A stretch of 64,000 bases of DNA from NCBI GenBank assembly GCA_963930775.1, contig OZ005697.1:8082292-8146291 (forward strand), in the 5' to 3' direction. Position numbers and translations under genes: made by a program. This document shows, piece by piece, positions 19,186 through 29,594 of this stretch. This DNA is from Cliona cf. orientalis. Taxonomy: Eukaryota > Porifera > Demospongiae > Clionaida > Clionaidae. The notes beneath the pieces are model-generated. The model made no database searches and was not told the origin of the DNA. It was given only the letters and a program-made list of their open reading frames with translations. Position 1 is the first letter of the stretch, and each line of letters begins with the position of its first letter.

Positions 19186-20716
19186 TTACTTAATATATGG
19201 ACCCCAGAATCCACCATATTTATTAAGTGCAGCATCACAAGCTGCAAGATCTTTCTCTCCACGATCAGGGTTGAAATGTGTGGCTTGATATTCACTTAAC
19301 TTTTCCCGCATTTCTTTCAGCTTGTCAGGCATCTTTGAGGCCAAGTTAATGTGCTCTCCTGGGTCGTCGATAATGTTATACAGACAGCCATCACCTCTTT
19401 CACAATGCTCAACAACATCTATTCCACCATTAGGATTTGTAGTGTTGGGAAACACCGGACCAGTCCATCCAGCGTCAGCGTTATGACCTACAAGCAGTTT
19501 GTAATCACCACTTATTAAGGTAGTCATACTGATGGGAATATCCACACGAGGTGATGTTGAATTCTGTCCGGAGATTAGTGGCCACATGTTGAGACTGTCG
19601 ATGGGAGGAAGATTAGCTTTAGCTGCTTGTGTGTCCGTAGGATCGACACCAGCCAAAGTGCAGAGTGTTGCATACCAGTCGGCAATGTGGATGTAGCCTT
19701 CTGTCATTTTCCCACGCCTATCCTCAGGAAGATAGCCTCCAGAGGCAAAGGCATTTACTCGAACACCACCCTGCCAGTCTGTAAGCTTGCCTCCCTTTAG
19801 TGGGAAGTTGTTAGCTCCAGCACCAGTGTGCACAGGGCCTCCATTGTCGCTACTGACAACAAAGAGCAAATTATCCCACAGTCCTTTAGTCTTGAGAGCT
19901 TGTATTAGTTCTCCAATCACATCATCAAGATAGCTGACCATGGCGTGGTAGACTTGCCTTAGTTCATTGTCAATGAAGTCAAACTTTTTGAGGTACTTTT
20001 CTGGCACTTGATAGGGCATGTGAACAATGTGTGGAGCATAGTACAAAAACAGAGGCTCTGAAGGATCATGGTTTGTTACTATTTTGAGAAGCCTGTCTTT
20101 AAATAGCGACTCTTCATAACGATCTTCACCAGTACCATTCTTGTCTTTAGCGGGTCTATCTGTGTCCCACAAGTCGACGATCTGTGTTTTATTGCATTGA
20201 GCACCAGTTGTCTCATTGAAGTAATCATTTGCAGCATTGAAATAGCCAAGCGATGTATCAAACCCCCGCCCTTTTGGAAGGTGATCAGCAGTTGCAAAGC
20301 CGACATGCCACTTTCCCACCTGATGCGTAGCATAACCTGCCTCCTTCATCTTGGCTGAGATCACTGTCATTTTACGAGGTATACCATTGAACCCTGATAC
20401 TTGGATTGTAGGCAACAAAACTCACATTTTTGGCATCATTAACATGTATCGGCAGTCTACCACTTAGGAGAGCTGAGCGAGATGGGGCACACCAGTTGTA
20501 GACATAGTGCTGGTCAAATTGTAGTCCCTCTTTGACCAGGCTGTCGATATTTGGAGTGGGGACATCATTTTTTGAAGTATTGCGATGATAGCCTACATCT
20601 GCCCATCCCCAGTCGTCCACCAGCATGAACACAATGTGAGGCTTACTTGATGGAGAGGGGATACCATTCACTGCAGTAACAAAAACTGCAAACAGAACAG
20701 CAACTTCAGTGAACAT
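19186..20716 (-). pseudogene. Arylsulfatase broken by a single 8-bp deletion
   Basis: The 5' part (ATG at 20714-20716) encodes a signal peptide, VDDWGWADVGYH and CAPSR, then runs into a frame change near 20400. The remaining about 400 residues continue in another frame, complete to GFWGPYIK. Compared with the tandem neighbour, the segment coding NPKDPVSGF has lost 8 bases. No other lesion is obvious, so inactivation is recent, or it is an assembly error. A downstream start would give a protein without signal peptide or active-site cysteine, so it is unlikely to be functional. Confidence 0.85.
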
Positions 20717-21283
20717 TGTGCCTTATGTAATTTTCAATGTAGCTGTAGCTCAGACTGTAGCTACTGGTATTCATAGATCTAATGGTTATGTCATGTGATG
20801 CCTATGCCAGCATTTCATACTACCAGTGCAGCTAGTTAATCAGAGCCTGGCTATATAGTAAAAGAGTCAATCTATATAGATATTCAATATAATGTGCTAG
20901 TGCTTCTTTGAGTCCCTCAAGAGGTACTAAATTACTATAGCTACAGACTATACAAACATGAATGGGGTCGATCAAATCATCAGTGAAGCGATATTCTGGG
21001 GGTAGCTATTATTGCTCTTCCTATAAATTAATGCAGTGGTGGGGGTAAGAGCTAGGTTAGAACAATACAAGAAAGGTTGCTGTTGGCAATCTACAGTTTA
21101 CGCATGCGCAGTTTGTCCATGGTCACTGCCCGCACAGTAGGGCTTAGGGCGGGGCTAAACGCAGCACACAACCATAGATAGTAGAATGGTATACTAGTAC
21201 TTAACTCCTATCTATGACACAACCTACCACTGTTACTTCCTCTCGCTCTGAGCCAGTCATTGCAGCTCACTATTAAACCGTTC
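20717..21283. promoter_or_regulatory. Intergenic promoter region between broken sulfatase and TIR-NHL gene
   Basis: 567 bp separate two divergent starts. It probably holds the TIR-NHL promoter and 5' UTR; no clear core element could be fixed. A GC-richer stretch lies near 21100-21160. Confidence 0.4.
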
Positions 21284-21728
21284 ATGGAAGAGAGGGAGAA
21301 ACGCGAGTCCGTCTTCATCAGCTACGGACGAGGGCCAGATGTGTCGCCGTTTACAAAGCAGTTGAAGCGCGATCTCGAGACGAACGGCTTCTCGGTATGG
21401 CTGGACCAAGAGGACATACCTTCAGGGAAAGATTGGCACGGCGCAATCGGTACGGGATTGCAAGACTGCGCCGCGATCATCCCCGTCATTACGCAAAAGT
21501 ACATCGATTCCCGCTTTTGTATGAACGAGCTGTATACAGCCGACGGCGACAAGAAACTGATCTTTCCGATTATGTACGAAGCCAATGTTGACTTGGCGAG
21601 CACGGAGGCTGGCAGAGGAGTCAAATTCATCGTCAGCGGCATCAACTGGACAATGTTCAGGCCAGGGTTGGACGATTACAATGACTCACTGCAGAAATTG
21701 ATCAAAGGAATGAGAGAGAGTTTGAAAG
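21284..21728 (+). CDS. TIR-NHL exon 1: TIR domain
   Basis: Starts at the first ATG (MEEREKRESVFISYGRG); the frame also has an upstream TTG at 21260, which I did not use. It encodes 148 codons plus one base. Box 1 is VFISYG, box 2 is around DQEDIPSGKDW, and the SRFCMNELYTA helix places Glu82 at the catalytic position of SARM1-, plant- and bacterial-type NADase TIRs. The donor is AAAG|GTGAGG. If the intron is retained, the frame adds about 37 residues including a hydrophobic stretch (LCCIFIFMIL) and stops at 21841. Confidence 0.88.
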
Positions 21729-21885
21729 GTGAGGGACATTATGAGCTCGAAATTGATGCAAATTTGCTGGTGTGGGTGAAGCTATGTTGTATTTTCATTT
21801 TCATGATACTAAGTAGACAAACCAGACCGAAAGTTGTTTAGTTATAGATAACGATAAATCAATAGCTAGCATGGGCATCGCACCA

Positions 21886-21916
<31 letters not shown>

Positions 21917-24900
21917 GCTTATGCACCTTACAGTCGTCCCCGCTGCTTTTGCTCGCTAAATTCAGTGCTGTTCACAAACACATCTCCCGTTAATTAGTGG
22001 GCATGGCTATAATTTTTGCGTGTGCGCGCTTCACACGCACACAGTTACACAACCCTTGCCCCCTCACCTTCCTACTGCTTCTGACGCCTATGGCTAGATA
22101 GTGAAGTCAAACTTTCAGGGCCACGCAGACAGTTATCTGTTGTGACTCCACACCCTAGAGGGTACATAACCTCTAGTATACTTTCAGTATACAAGGGTAT
22201 AGGTTATTCATAGACCACAAATTCCAGTACATAGGTCATATATATAATAATATAGTACTTTTAAGGGTTGTATCATAAACCACTTGTCATAGTGTAAACA
22301 AAACTCAGGGTCATATAAAGATGCATATTTATGTTATGTCCTCAGTAGCTTGTTTGGTAATTATGATGTAACAGGGGCGGCGGAAGGATCAAAGAATTGG
22401 TACGGCTAGACTACTCAGCTGTTGGATTGATTTTGACCACGCCCCCTAATTATCAAAAGTATGCTCCTATGTAAATAATGCTAGAAGCAACTGCACATGT
22501 GCATATCGAGTGGGGCGGTCCAAGAAATAGCTATCTACCTGCCATGCCGGGCCTCGATCAATGGAGCTATGGTAATAGTATTAACTTTGCTGCTAGTTTT
22601 GGTACGGCTCAGCCCCACCTGCTTAAGTTTTGTTACGGCTTGTAGCCGTACCAGTTCCGCCTCCTCTGTGTAATCTACGAGATAATTATGCACAAATTCA
22701 GGGCCTCGATGGAGCCTTTCTGAGACTTGAAATTCAGTGAATATGTAGAGTATCCTGCGCATGTATCCAGCGAATACCTTACAAACAGCGTGTTGCCTTC
22801 TCTAACGAGCAGTGATGGCCAAACTTCACGCGTTCTCTAGACTGACATAATCCTGTGGATATAATATTATATAGATATATAACACGCACCATGAGCAGCG
22901 TGCTACCGGACCGATCTGAAGTTCGAGTTCTTATCTGTGACTGAAGCTTTGAAACTTGTCACTATCGAGATCAAGAGCAACTCTCTGACTCCTGATGATC
23001 TAAGTCTAATCTATGACTGAGACGCCAGCATCGATATACAATGGGCTATTCCATTTAATAGCTGTACACCCCCTATGGATGAACAAGAAGGAAGATTTGA
23101 CCTCTAGACACAATTAAAAGACAATCACCTCCCCTGGACAGTCGTTAATTAGGTCACTGTTCCCCCAAGACGTAATTATATAGGAGCATCATTCCCTTGA
23201 ATACTTAATTAAATGAAGTTTTATTCCCCATGGACACAAATTGATGCATTAATTTATAGAAGGGAAATCACCTAACAGGGATGAGACACCCCCTAGACGC
23301 CATGATTAGCGATACTTTTACCCCTAGACACAATCAAAATTACCTAAAATATCCCCCTTTTCTTTATTAAAATCAAAGTTTGACCCCCTGGACAAGGCTC
23401 AAAATGCCCCCCTGGACAGTCATTAACGGTCATCCATAGGGGGTGTATGCTTATCAAATGGAATAGCCCAATGTATACTATACTGTGAACCCACTATAGT
23501 GACGACCTTTACTACATACACCATACACCACTTTGCAGCGCAGGAAATTAAGGCCAAAGTGGGGGGTGGACCAATTATATTATAAATCGTAGTGGGCCCT
23601 CTTTCACAAGGGTACGGTATACGTGTTATCATAGGGTAGCTAGCCACATGCATGCATCTGAGATTAGATTGCTACTCCTTTTACAGAGAAGGAGAAAGTA
23701 TTAAGAGAAGAACAAGATGCTAAGGCAAAAGAAAGTAAGGAATATCTCAAGATAAGATGCTCAGTGCACTCATGTCTTTTATAATAATATTTTTTTGTAG
23801 ATATTATTATGTCTATTGGCCCCGCCTCCTCAAAGCCCCTAAAGATGATCGGCGGTGTACAGAATCCTTCCAACCTTGCCACTGGTCGTAATGGGGAGAT
23901 TGTAGTGGCTAGTTATATGGGCCACAGCATTCATGTCTATAGCAGTGACTACCAGCTTCTTCGCACATTTGGCACAACCGGATACATGGATGGCCAATTC
24001 ATGTGCCCAAGTGGTATTGCTGTCGATCATCACAACAGAATCTTTGTAAGTAGCATGACCAAGATTGACGTCTTCACAATGGAGGGACAATTTTTGAATG
24101 CAGCCGGACAGCAAGGGAGCGGTCCCCTACAGTTCACAAATGCGGCTGGTATAGCCATTGGAAAAGGAGGGAAGATTTACGTTGCAGATGCTCAAAATAA
24201 TCGAATTCAGGTGCTCAACAATGACCTGACCTATCAATCTTCTTTTTGTAAAGCTTCTGAAAGTTTAGGATCTGGTCAATTAAGCATGCCTCAAGCCATT
24301 GCCATCAACAGCGAAGGGAACGTCTACGTGGCAGACATGATGAATCACGCTGTACAAGCATTCACTCCCGAAGGAGAATTTCTCCTCAAATTCGGAAAGT
24401 ATGGGGCAGCCACTGAACCAGGCTCACTTTGCTCCCCAACATCCATTGCCATCGATAGGCAGGATAATGTCTATGTGGGTAATTCCACAGGGACCATCGG
24501 AATCTTTGATAAGCAGGGAAACTTTCTGCGTCAATTTGGGAGCTACGGGAGCGAACTGGGCCAGTTCAGCCAGATAAAGGGGATGCATATCGATAGAAAA
24601 GGCCGCCTTTATGTTTCAGAATGGACTAGCAACCGGATACAGATATTTCCTGGATCGCCATCAATGGTAGGTCCTGAGGATGAGATTGAACATGAAGCCA
24701 CTATTAGCGAATCTGAGTCAACAAAGGCACTTGGTCCATCTAAATCTGCCTATTTGATAGGGCCAAAATCATCTACACCACTTAAGATCCTCCCTGACAT
24801 AAAGAATTCAAGTGGAATAGCCGTCGGCAAGGATGGAGAAGTTATTGTTGCAAATTGGAGTGAGCACCGTGTACTAGTCTACAGTCCAAAAAATGACTAC

Positions 24901-27900
24901 CAACTGATTGCAGAGATTGGGAAGAAAGGATACTTTGATGGTGAATTCCTCTATCCCTCAGGCATTGCTGTCACTCCAGATAACTACATTTTGGTGACCA
25001 GTAATAACAAATTGCAGTGGTTCACAATGGAAGGAAAGCTAATGCATGCCATTGGTGGTCAGGGCACAGACAAAATGGAGTTTGACAATCCAACGGATGT
25101 TTCCGTTGGTATCGATGGACGTGTCTATGTTCTGGATTCCAAAAATGGGAGAGTTCAGATATTAAATGGTGATGCAACCTACCACAGTTCCTTTGCTCTT
25201 CCTCCACCTACTGATGAAGATGATAAACCACTAAGTGCTTTAGCCGTCAACAGTGAAGGAAATGTGTATATGACAGACCCGAGTAAGAACTGTGTTCATG
25301 TCTTTTCCTTGAGTGGTGAACCTCAATTTAAGTTTGGCAAGTCTGGTTCCTGGATGAATCGAGGAGTGCTGTTGTCTCCAATGGCTATTGCTATAGATAA
25401 TGAAGACAATGTCTTTGTTGGAAGTGTTTTGATAGTGTCGATCTTTGACAAATCGGGTGTGTTTATTCGTGCATTTGGTGGATCGGGAAGTGATCCAGGT
25501 CAATTCAGCTTAATCAAAGGACTGCATGTTGACAGACTTGGAAATCTTTACGTCAGTGAATTTGCCAATAATCGAGTGCAGATATTTGAAGGTTCAGAGC
25601 CCGGTGAACCGGGACAAGGAGGAGAAACAAAAGATACCATTGAAGCTGTAACATCACTTCAACTGAGCCGTAAACCAGCTTATAAGATTGGCCCAACTTC
25701 TAAATCACCCATCAAGATTCTCTCAGAGATCCCAGAAGTGTCTGGTGTCACAGAGGGAAGGAATGGAGAAATCATTGTCATCAGTAAAAAGGAGAATAGG
25801 GTGTTCATCTATAATTCTAAAGATCAGTACCAGAAGATGGTGGACTTTGGTGGGAGAGGTTATCAAGATGGCAAATTCAAGTCTCCTCACGGTGTGGCAG
25901 TTACGTCAGAAAATCTTGTCATAGTGAGTTGTGAAGATAAGCTGCAGTGGTTCACGATGGGTGGAAAGCTGGTGCATGCAGTGGGAGGAAAAGGTACTGA
26001 AAAGCTGAAATTTGTCAATCCAACTTGTGTCGCCATCAGCAAAGAAGGATACATTTACGTTATTGACGCTAAAAACAAGAGAGTTCAGATTTTGAATGGT
26101 GATGCAACTTACAAAAGCAGTTTCAATTTCTCTCACCTAACAGGCCCAAAAGATGAGTCTCCATGTGCTATAGCTGTTAACAGTGAGGGAAATCTCTACT
26201 TTGCCGATTCAAAAAACAACTGTATTCGTGTGTGCTCTCCAAGTGGAGAACTTCTCTTCAAGTTGGGAAAATCAGGGTCATGGACAGAACGAGCAACTCT
26301 GGATAGTCCAGTGGCCATTACAATTGATGGAGAAGACAATGTTTTTGTTGCTAGTCTATTCAAAATGTCAATCTTTGACAAGTCTGGATGCTTAGTTCGA
26401 GAGTTCGGTGGAAAATTTAACCGTATTTCAGATCTTTGTGTCGGCAGAAATGGACACCTCTATGTCAGTGACAGTGGTGATAACTGTGTATACATGTATG
26501 AAGGCAACCAGCCCAGTGAAATTTCTAATAACGAGCCAAGTGAATGTGTTGGTATTCTTTCCTCACGCAGGCCGATCTTCACTGTAGGTCCTAGTTCAGA
26601 TGAGCCAATCAAAATACTCTCAAACATCACAGAACCTTGGGGAGTCGCTACTGCATCAAATGGTGAGCTCTACATTGTCAGTAGGAAAGACAAGAAAGTA
26701 TTAATCTACGACAATCAGAACTATGATTTCAAGGAAGACATCAGCAAGCTTTATTGGGAGACTACAAGGGACAATGAAATAACCTTTCCGATGGGCATCA
26801 CCACCTGTGAAGATGGCTGCTTTCTCCTCAACCTCAAATATCAGCTGGCTAAGTTTGTGAGAGATGGAGATGTGATTGCAAGTGTTGGAAAGAAAGGACG
26901 CTCCGGGAGAGGTGATAATGAATTTGATTTACCAAATGGTATTGCTCGGGGAGAAGACGGCAGGATATATGTGGTTGATGCAGGAAACAGACGTGTCCAA
27001 ATTTTCAATCCCGACCTCACGTACAGCAGCACTGGTCATTGTCCAGATACCGTACAACGACCAGAGTTAAAAAAGGTCGCCGTGAACAGTCATGGGAGTG
27101 TCTATGTCACCGATACAAAGAACCATTGCATACATGTATTCAGCCGGGATGGAAAATACCTCTTCAACTTTGGCAGAAAGGGAAATTCAAGTGATAGAGG
27201 AACTCTCTCTTCACCAGCGGCCATTGCAATTGATTATGAAGATTATGTCTATGTCAGTGGAGATGATATTGGAGTGTCCATTTTTGACAGTGAGGGCAAC
27301 TTCATACGAGCTTTTGGAGACCGTGGAGACAAGCCTGGAGATTTTAGAGATATTACAGCCATGCACATTGATCACAGCGGGCACCTGTACGTATGTGAGA
27401 GCAGGAATAATCGTGTCCAAATCTTTGCAGGAATCAAATCACAAAAAGAAGGAGAAAGTGATCGAATTGCCCATCTGGATAAAAAAGAAGCGAAATTGGT
27501 ATCCAAACCACCGTTCACTACACTCCCTGATGCTATTCAGGGACCCCATGGAGTGGCTGAAGGAATGAATGGAGAGATAGTTATTGTGAGCAGCTCGGAG
27601 AACAAAGTGTTTGTGTATGACAACAGCTGCAAGTTGGTGGTGCAGTTTGGTGATAAAGGTGTCCTGGATGGATATTTCCAGAATCCCACTGGTGTTGTTG
27701 TAACCTCAGACAGATACATCTTGGTAAGCAGCTGGGATAAGTTGCAATGGTTCACAATGGAAGGGCAACTGGTTTATGCTGTTGGCAGTAGTGGTAAAGG
27801 AGAATTGGAATTCAACCATCCAGATGACATCTCAATCGATAGAGAGGGGAAGATTTACATCCTAGAGAAGCAGAACAAACGAGTACAAATTTTACATGGA

Positions 27901-29247
27901 AATGGCACCTACTGCAGCTCCTTTACCTTTGACAGGAATGACTACCCTCCTGAAGCAATAACTGTCAGTAGCGAGGGAAAGATATTTTTGGCTGATTCAA
28001 AGAATTACTGCATCAAAGTGTTTTCATCAGAAGGTCACCATCTCTCAGAGATTAGCTCGCAAGAACTTGCTCTTCCAACTGCTATTGCCATAGACAACAG
28101 TGATAATAGTATCTTTGCTGGGAATGTAAGTGGCTTGGTTGTCATGTTTGACAGAGAAGGATGCTTTATGGGTGCCTTCAGAGGTAGCAGTGATGCACCT
28201 GGTCAATTCAGTGTTATCAAGGGATTGCACATCAGCCAAGGTGGGCGCATCTATGTGAGCAGCTTCACAAATAACCAAGTACAAGTCTTTGACCAGCATG
28301 ATCGCTTACCATTAAAAGCAGATGTGATTTCTTCTCAACCTCCCCCAGCAAAGATTCTCCCTTACAGGCCCGTCTTTATGATAGGTCCAAAGTCCTCCAT
28401 ACCAGTGAAAATATTGACCGGTATTAAACATCCATGTGCAGTCACAACTGATTCTTTTGGCAACATGTTCGTAGCCAGTGATGGCGACAGAAAGATTCTT
28501 GTCTACTCACAGCATGCTTCTCAGCCACATACGGAGATCAAGGAATTTGAAAATCCAAGGGACCCACGTGATAAGAAACTACCCTCTCCATCTGGCTTAA
28601 CTTTAACGACTGATGGGTTTCTACTAGTTTCCTTCAATAATCAGTTAGTCAAAATGTCACAGAAAGGTAGAGTTGAGAAATGGTTCGGGAATGAGAAGAA
28701 TCGAAGGGGAAAGAATGAAGATGAACTTGACAATCCTGGGGGAATTGCAGTAGGAGCAGACCAGCAGATCTATCTGGTTGACCGTCGCAACCATCGCATT
28801 CAGATACTACAGAGCAATTTTGAGTACAAAAAATCTTACTTCAATCCTGATGAAAGCGAGCGTAGATCTGAACATGTTGAGAATGTAGCCCTAAACAGTG
28901 AAGAAGAATTGTTCGTAACTGATAAGAATAATGACAATGTCCAAGTATTCAATCCCAAAGGTAGGTTCTTGTTTACATTTGGAAAGAGAGCTAGGAGCAG
29001 TGAGTACATACGAGGAGGCTTGTCTAGCCCAAAAGGCATTGCCATTGACCGTGAAGACTTTGTTTATGTCGGCGGAAGAGACAACGTAGTGTCGATATTT
29101 GATAGGAAGGGAAACTTTATACGTTCCTTTGGCAGTACTGGAGACCAACCAGGACAATTTCGTGACATTGTGGGGATGCACGTGGACCATCAGGGACGGT
29201 TGTATGTTTGCGATTGGCAAAATAATCGTGTTCAAGTGTTTCAGTGA
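21284..29247 (+). CDS. TIR domain fused to six NHL beta-propellers (three exons)
   Basis: Model: join 21284-21728, 23687-23734, 23801-29247; 5940 nt, about 1979 residues. All junctions are GT-AG and in consistent phase 1, which supports one transcript. Residues about 8-148 form a TIR domain (VFISY, GFSVWLDQEDI, FCMNEL with Glu82). Residues 149-167 are a short charged, helix-prone linker. From residue about 168 to the end are six propeller units of about 300 residues, each built from NHL strands such as GNVYVAD...NRIQVF. No signal peptide or membrane segment, so probably cytosolic. TIR domains signal by assembly or cleave NAD; NHL propellers bind protein or RNA. A sensor/scaffold joined to a TIR effector is an inference. 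It is embedded in the sulfatase cluster. Joining of exon 1 rests on splice phase only. Confidence 0.78.
21887..21915 (+). repeat. Poly-G run, 29 bases
   Basis: Uninterrupted G homopolymer in an intron. Its length is probably unreliable in sequencing and it could form a quadruplex. Confidence 0.9.
22666..22990 (+). repeat. Dispersed repeat, copy 2
   Basis: Diverged copy of 12112-12490 in the same orientation. It has accumulated indels in its middle part (22800-22920). Confidence 0.7.
23043..23469. mobile_element. MITE-like element, 427 bp, about 40-bp terminal inverted repeats
   Basis: Left end gggctattccatttaatagc and right end, inverted, gggctattccatttgataag are followed by shared tacaccccctatggatga. 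The interior is made of degenerate repeats around cccctggacagt/cccctagacacaat and has no frame. Flanking duplication is unclear (perhaps AAT), so the superfamily is not assigned. Confidence 0.75.
23687..23734 (+). CDS. TIR-NHL exon 2 (48 bp), charged helical linker
   Basis: Acceptor ttttacag|ag and donor gaaa|gtaagg. Sixteen codons' worth of bases, entered and left in phase 1, encode Glu/Lys-rich sequence (EKEKVLREEQDAKAKE) expected to be helical. Both phases match exons 1 and 3. It is too short to be certain without a transcript. Confidence 0.68.
23801..29247 (+). CDS. TIR-NHL exon 3: six NHL propellers in one 5.4-kb exon
   Basis: Acceptor ttttttgtag|at. Open without interruption to TGA 29245-29247. 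Six homologous units begin at about 23815, 24757, 25687, 26584, 27514 and 28381. All but the fifth open with an (I/V)GP.S..P(L/I/V)K motif. Each has a G.NGEI/V.VAS strand, an FG..GY.DGQF turn, PSGIAV, a W/VFTMEG segment (absent or altered in units 4 and 6) and a closing YVS...NNRVQIF strand. A length near 300 fits a six-bladed NHL propeller such as those of TRIM-NHL proteins. No RING, B-box or other catalytic domain accompanies them. The fifth unit lacks the GP.S lead-in. Confidence 0.92.
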
Positions 29248-29594
29248 TGCATATGATAACAATTTGAAACATGCAGAATGTTTTGTAGCTAGAGGTTAGA
29301 GTTTTAGTAGATTCTCCCCATGTAAGATTTCAATACTAGGTAGCTAGCTATAAGTTAGAATTTGAGCTGAAATTATCTTTCCCCTCCTTACTATATTATA
29401 TTGATATGATTGCTTGTGTGAATCAATATACAACATAATACTATAGCTAATTAACACAATGTCATGCAATATTGTGTTCGGTGCACACCTTGTAATATCA
29501 GCATGAGAGTTAATGATCGAGTCACATAAATCATAGGCTGTAAAGCAATGTATATTATTATGATCAAGAGTATACTCTTGTTATGATACATGAT
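29248..29594. other. Short intergenic region between convergent genes
   Basis: 347 bp, AT-rich, between the TIR-NHL stop and the stop of the next sulfatase. It should carry both 3' UTRs. Nothing else is recognised. Confidence 0.6.

Larger units (their letters stand above)
21729..23686 (+). other. TIR-NHL intron 1 (1958 bp) with repeats
   Basis: No gene inside. It contains a 29-base poly-G run (21887-21915), a possible foldback (about 22375-22665, ends ggcggaa...tggtacggct / agccgtaccagttccgcc), copy 2 of the dispersed repeat (22666-22990), and a 427-bp inverted-repeat element (23043-23469). The intron is strikingly larger than the 66-bp intron 2. Confidence 0.7.

Noticed and set aside
20372-20716. 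A separate short 114-residue secreted sulfatase-like protein
   Set aside because: It is the N-terminal part of the copy broken by the 8-bp deletion; its last residues are out-of-frame sequence.
27092-27568. 158-codon plus-strand frame within the NHL exon
   Set aside because: Shifted frame of the NHL coding sequence with no domain.
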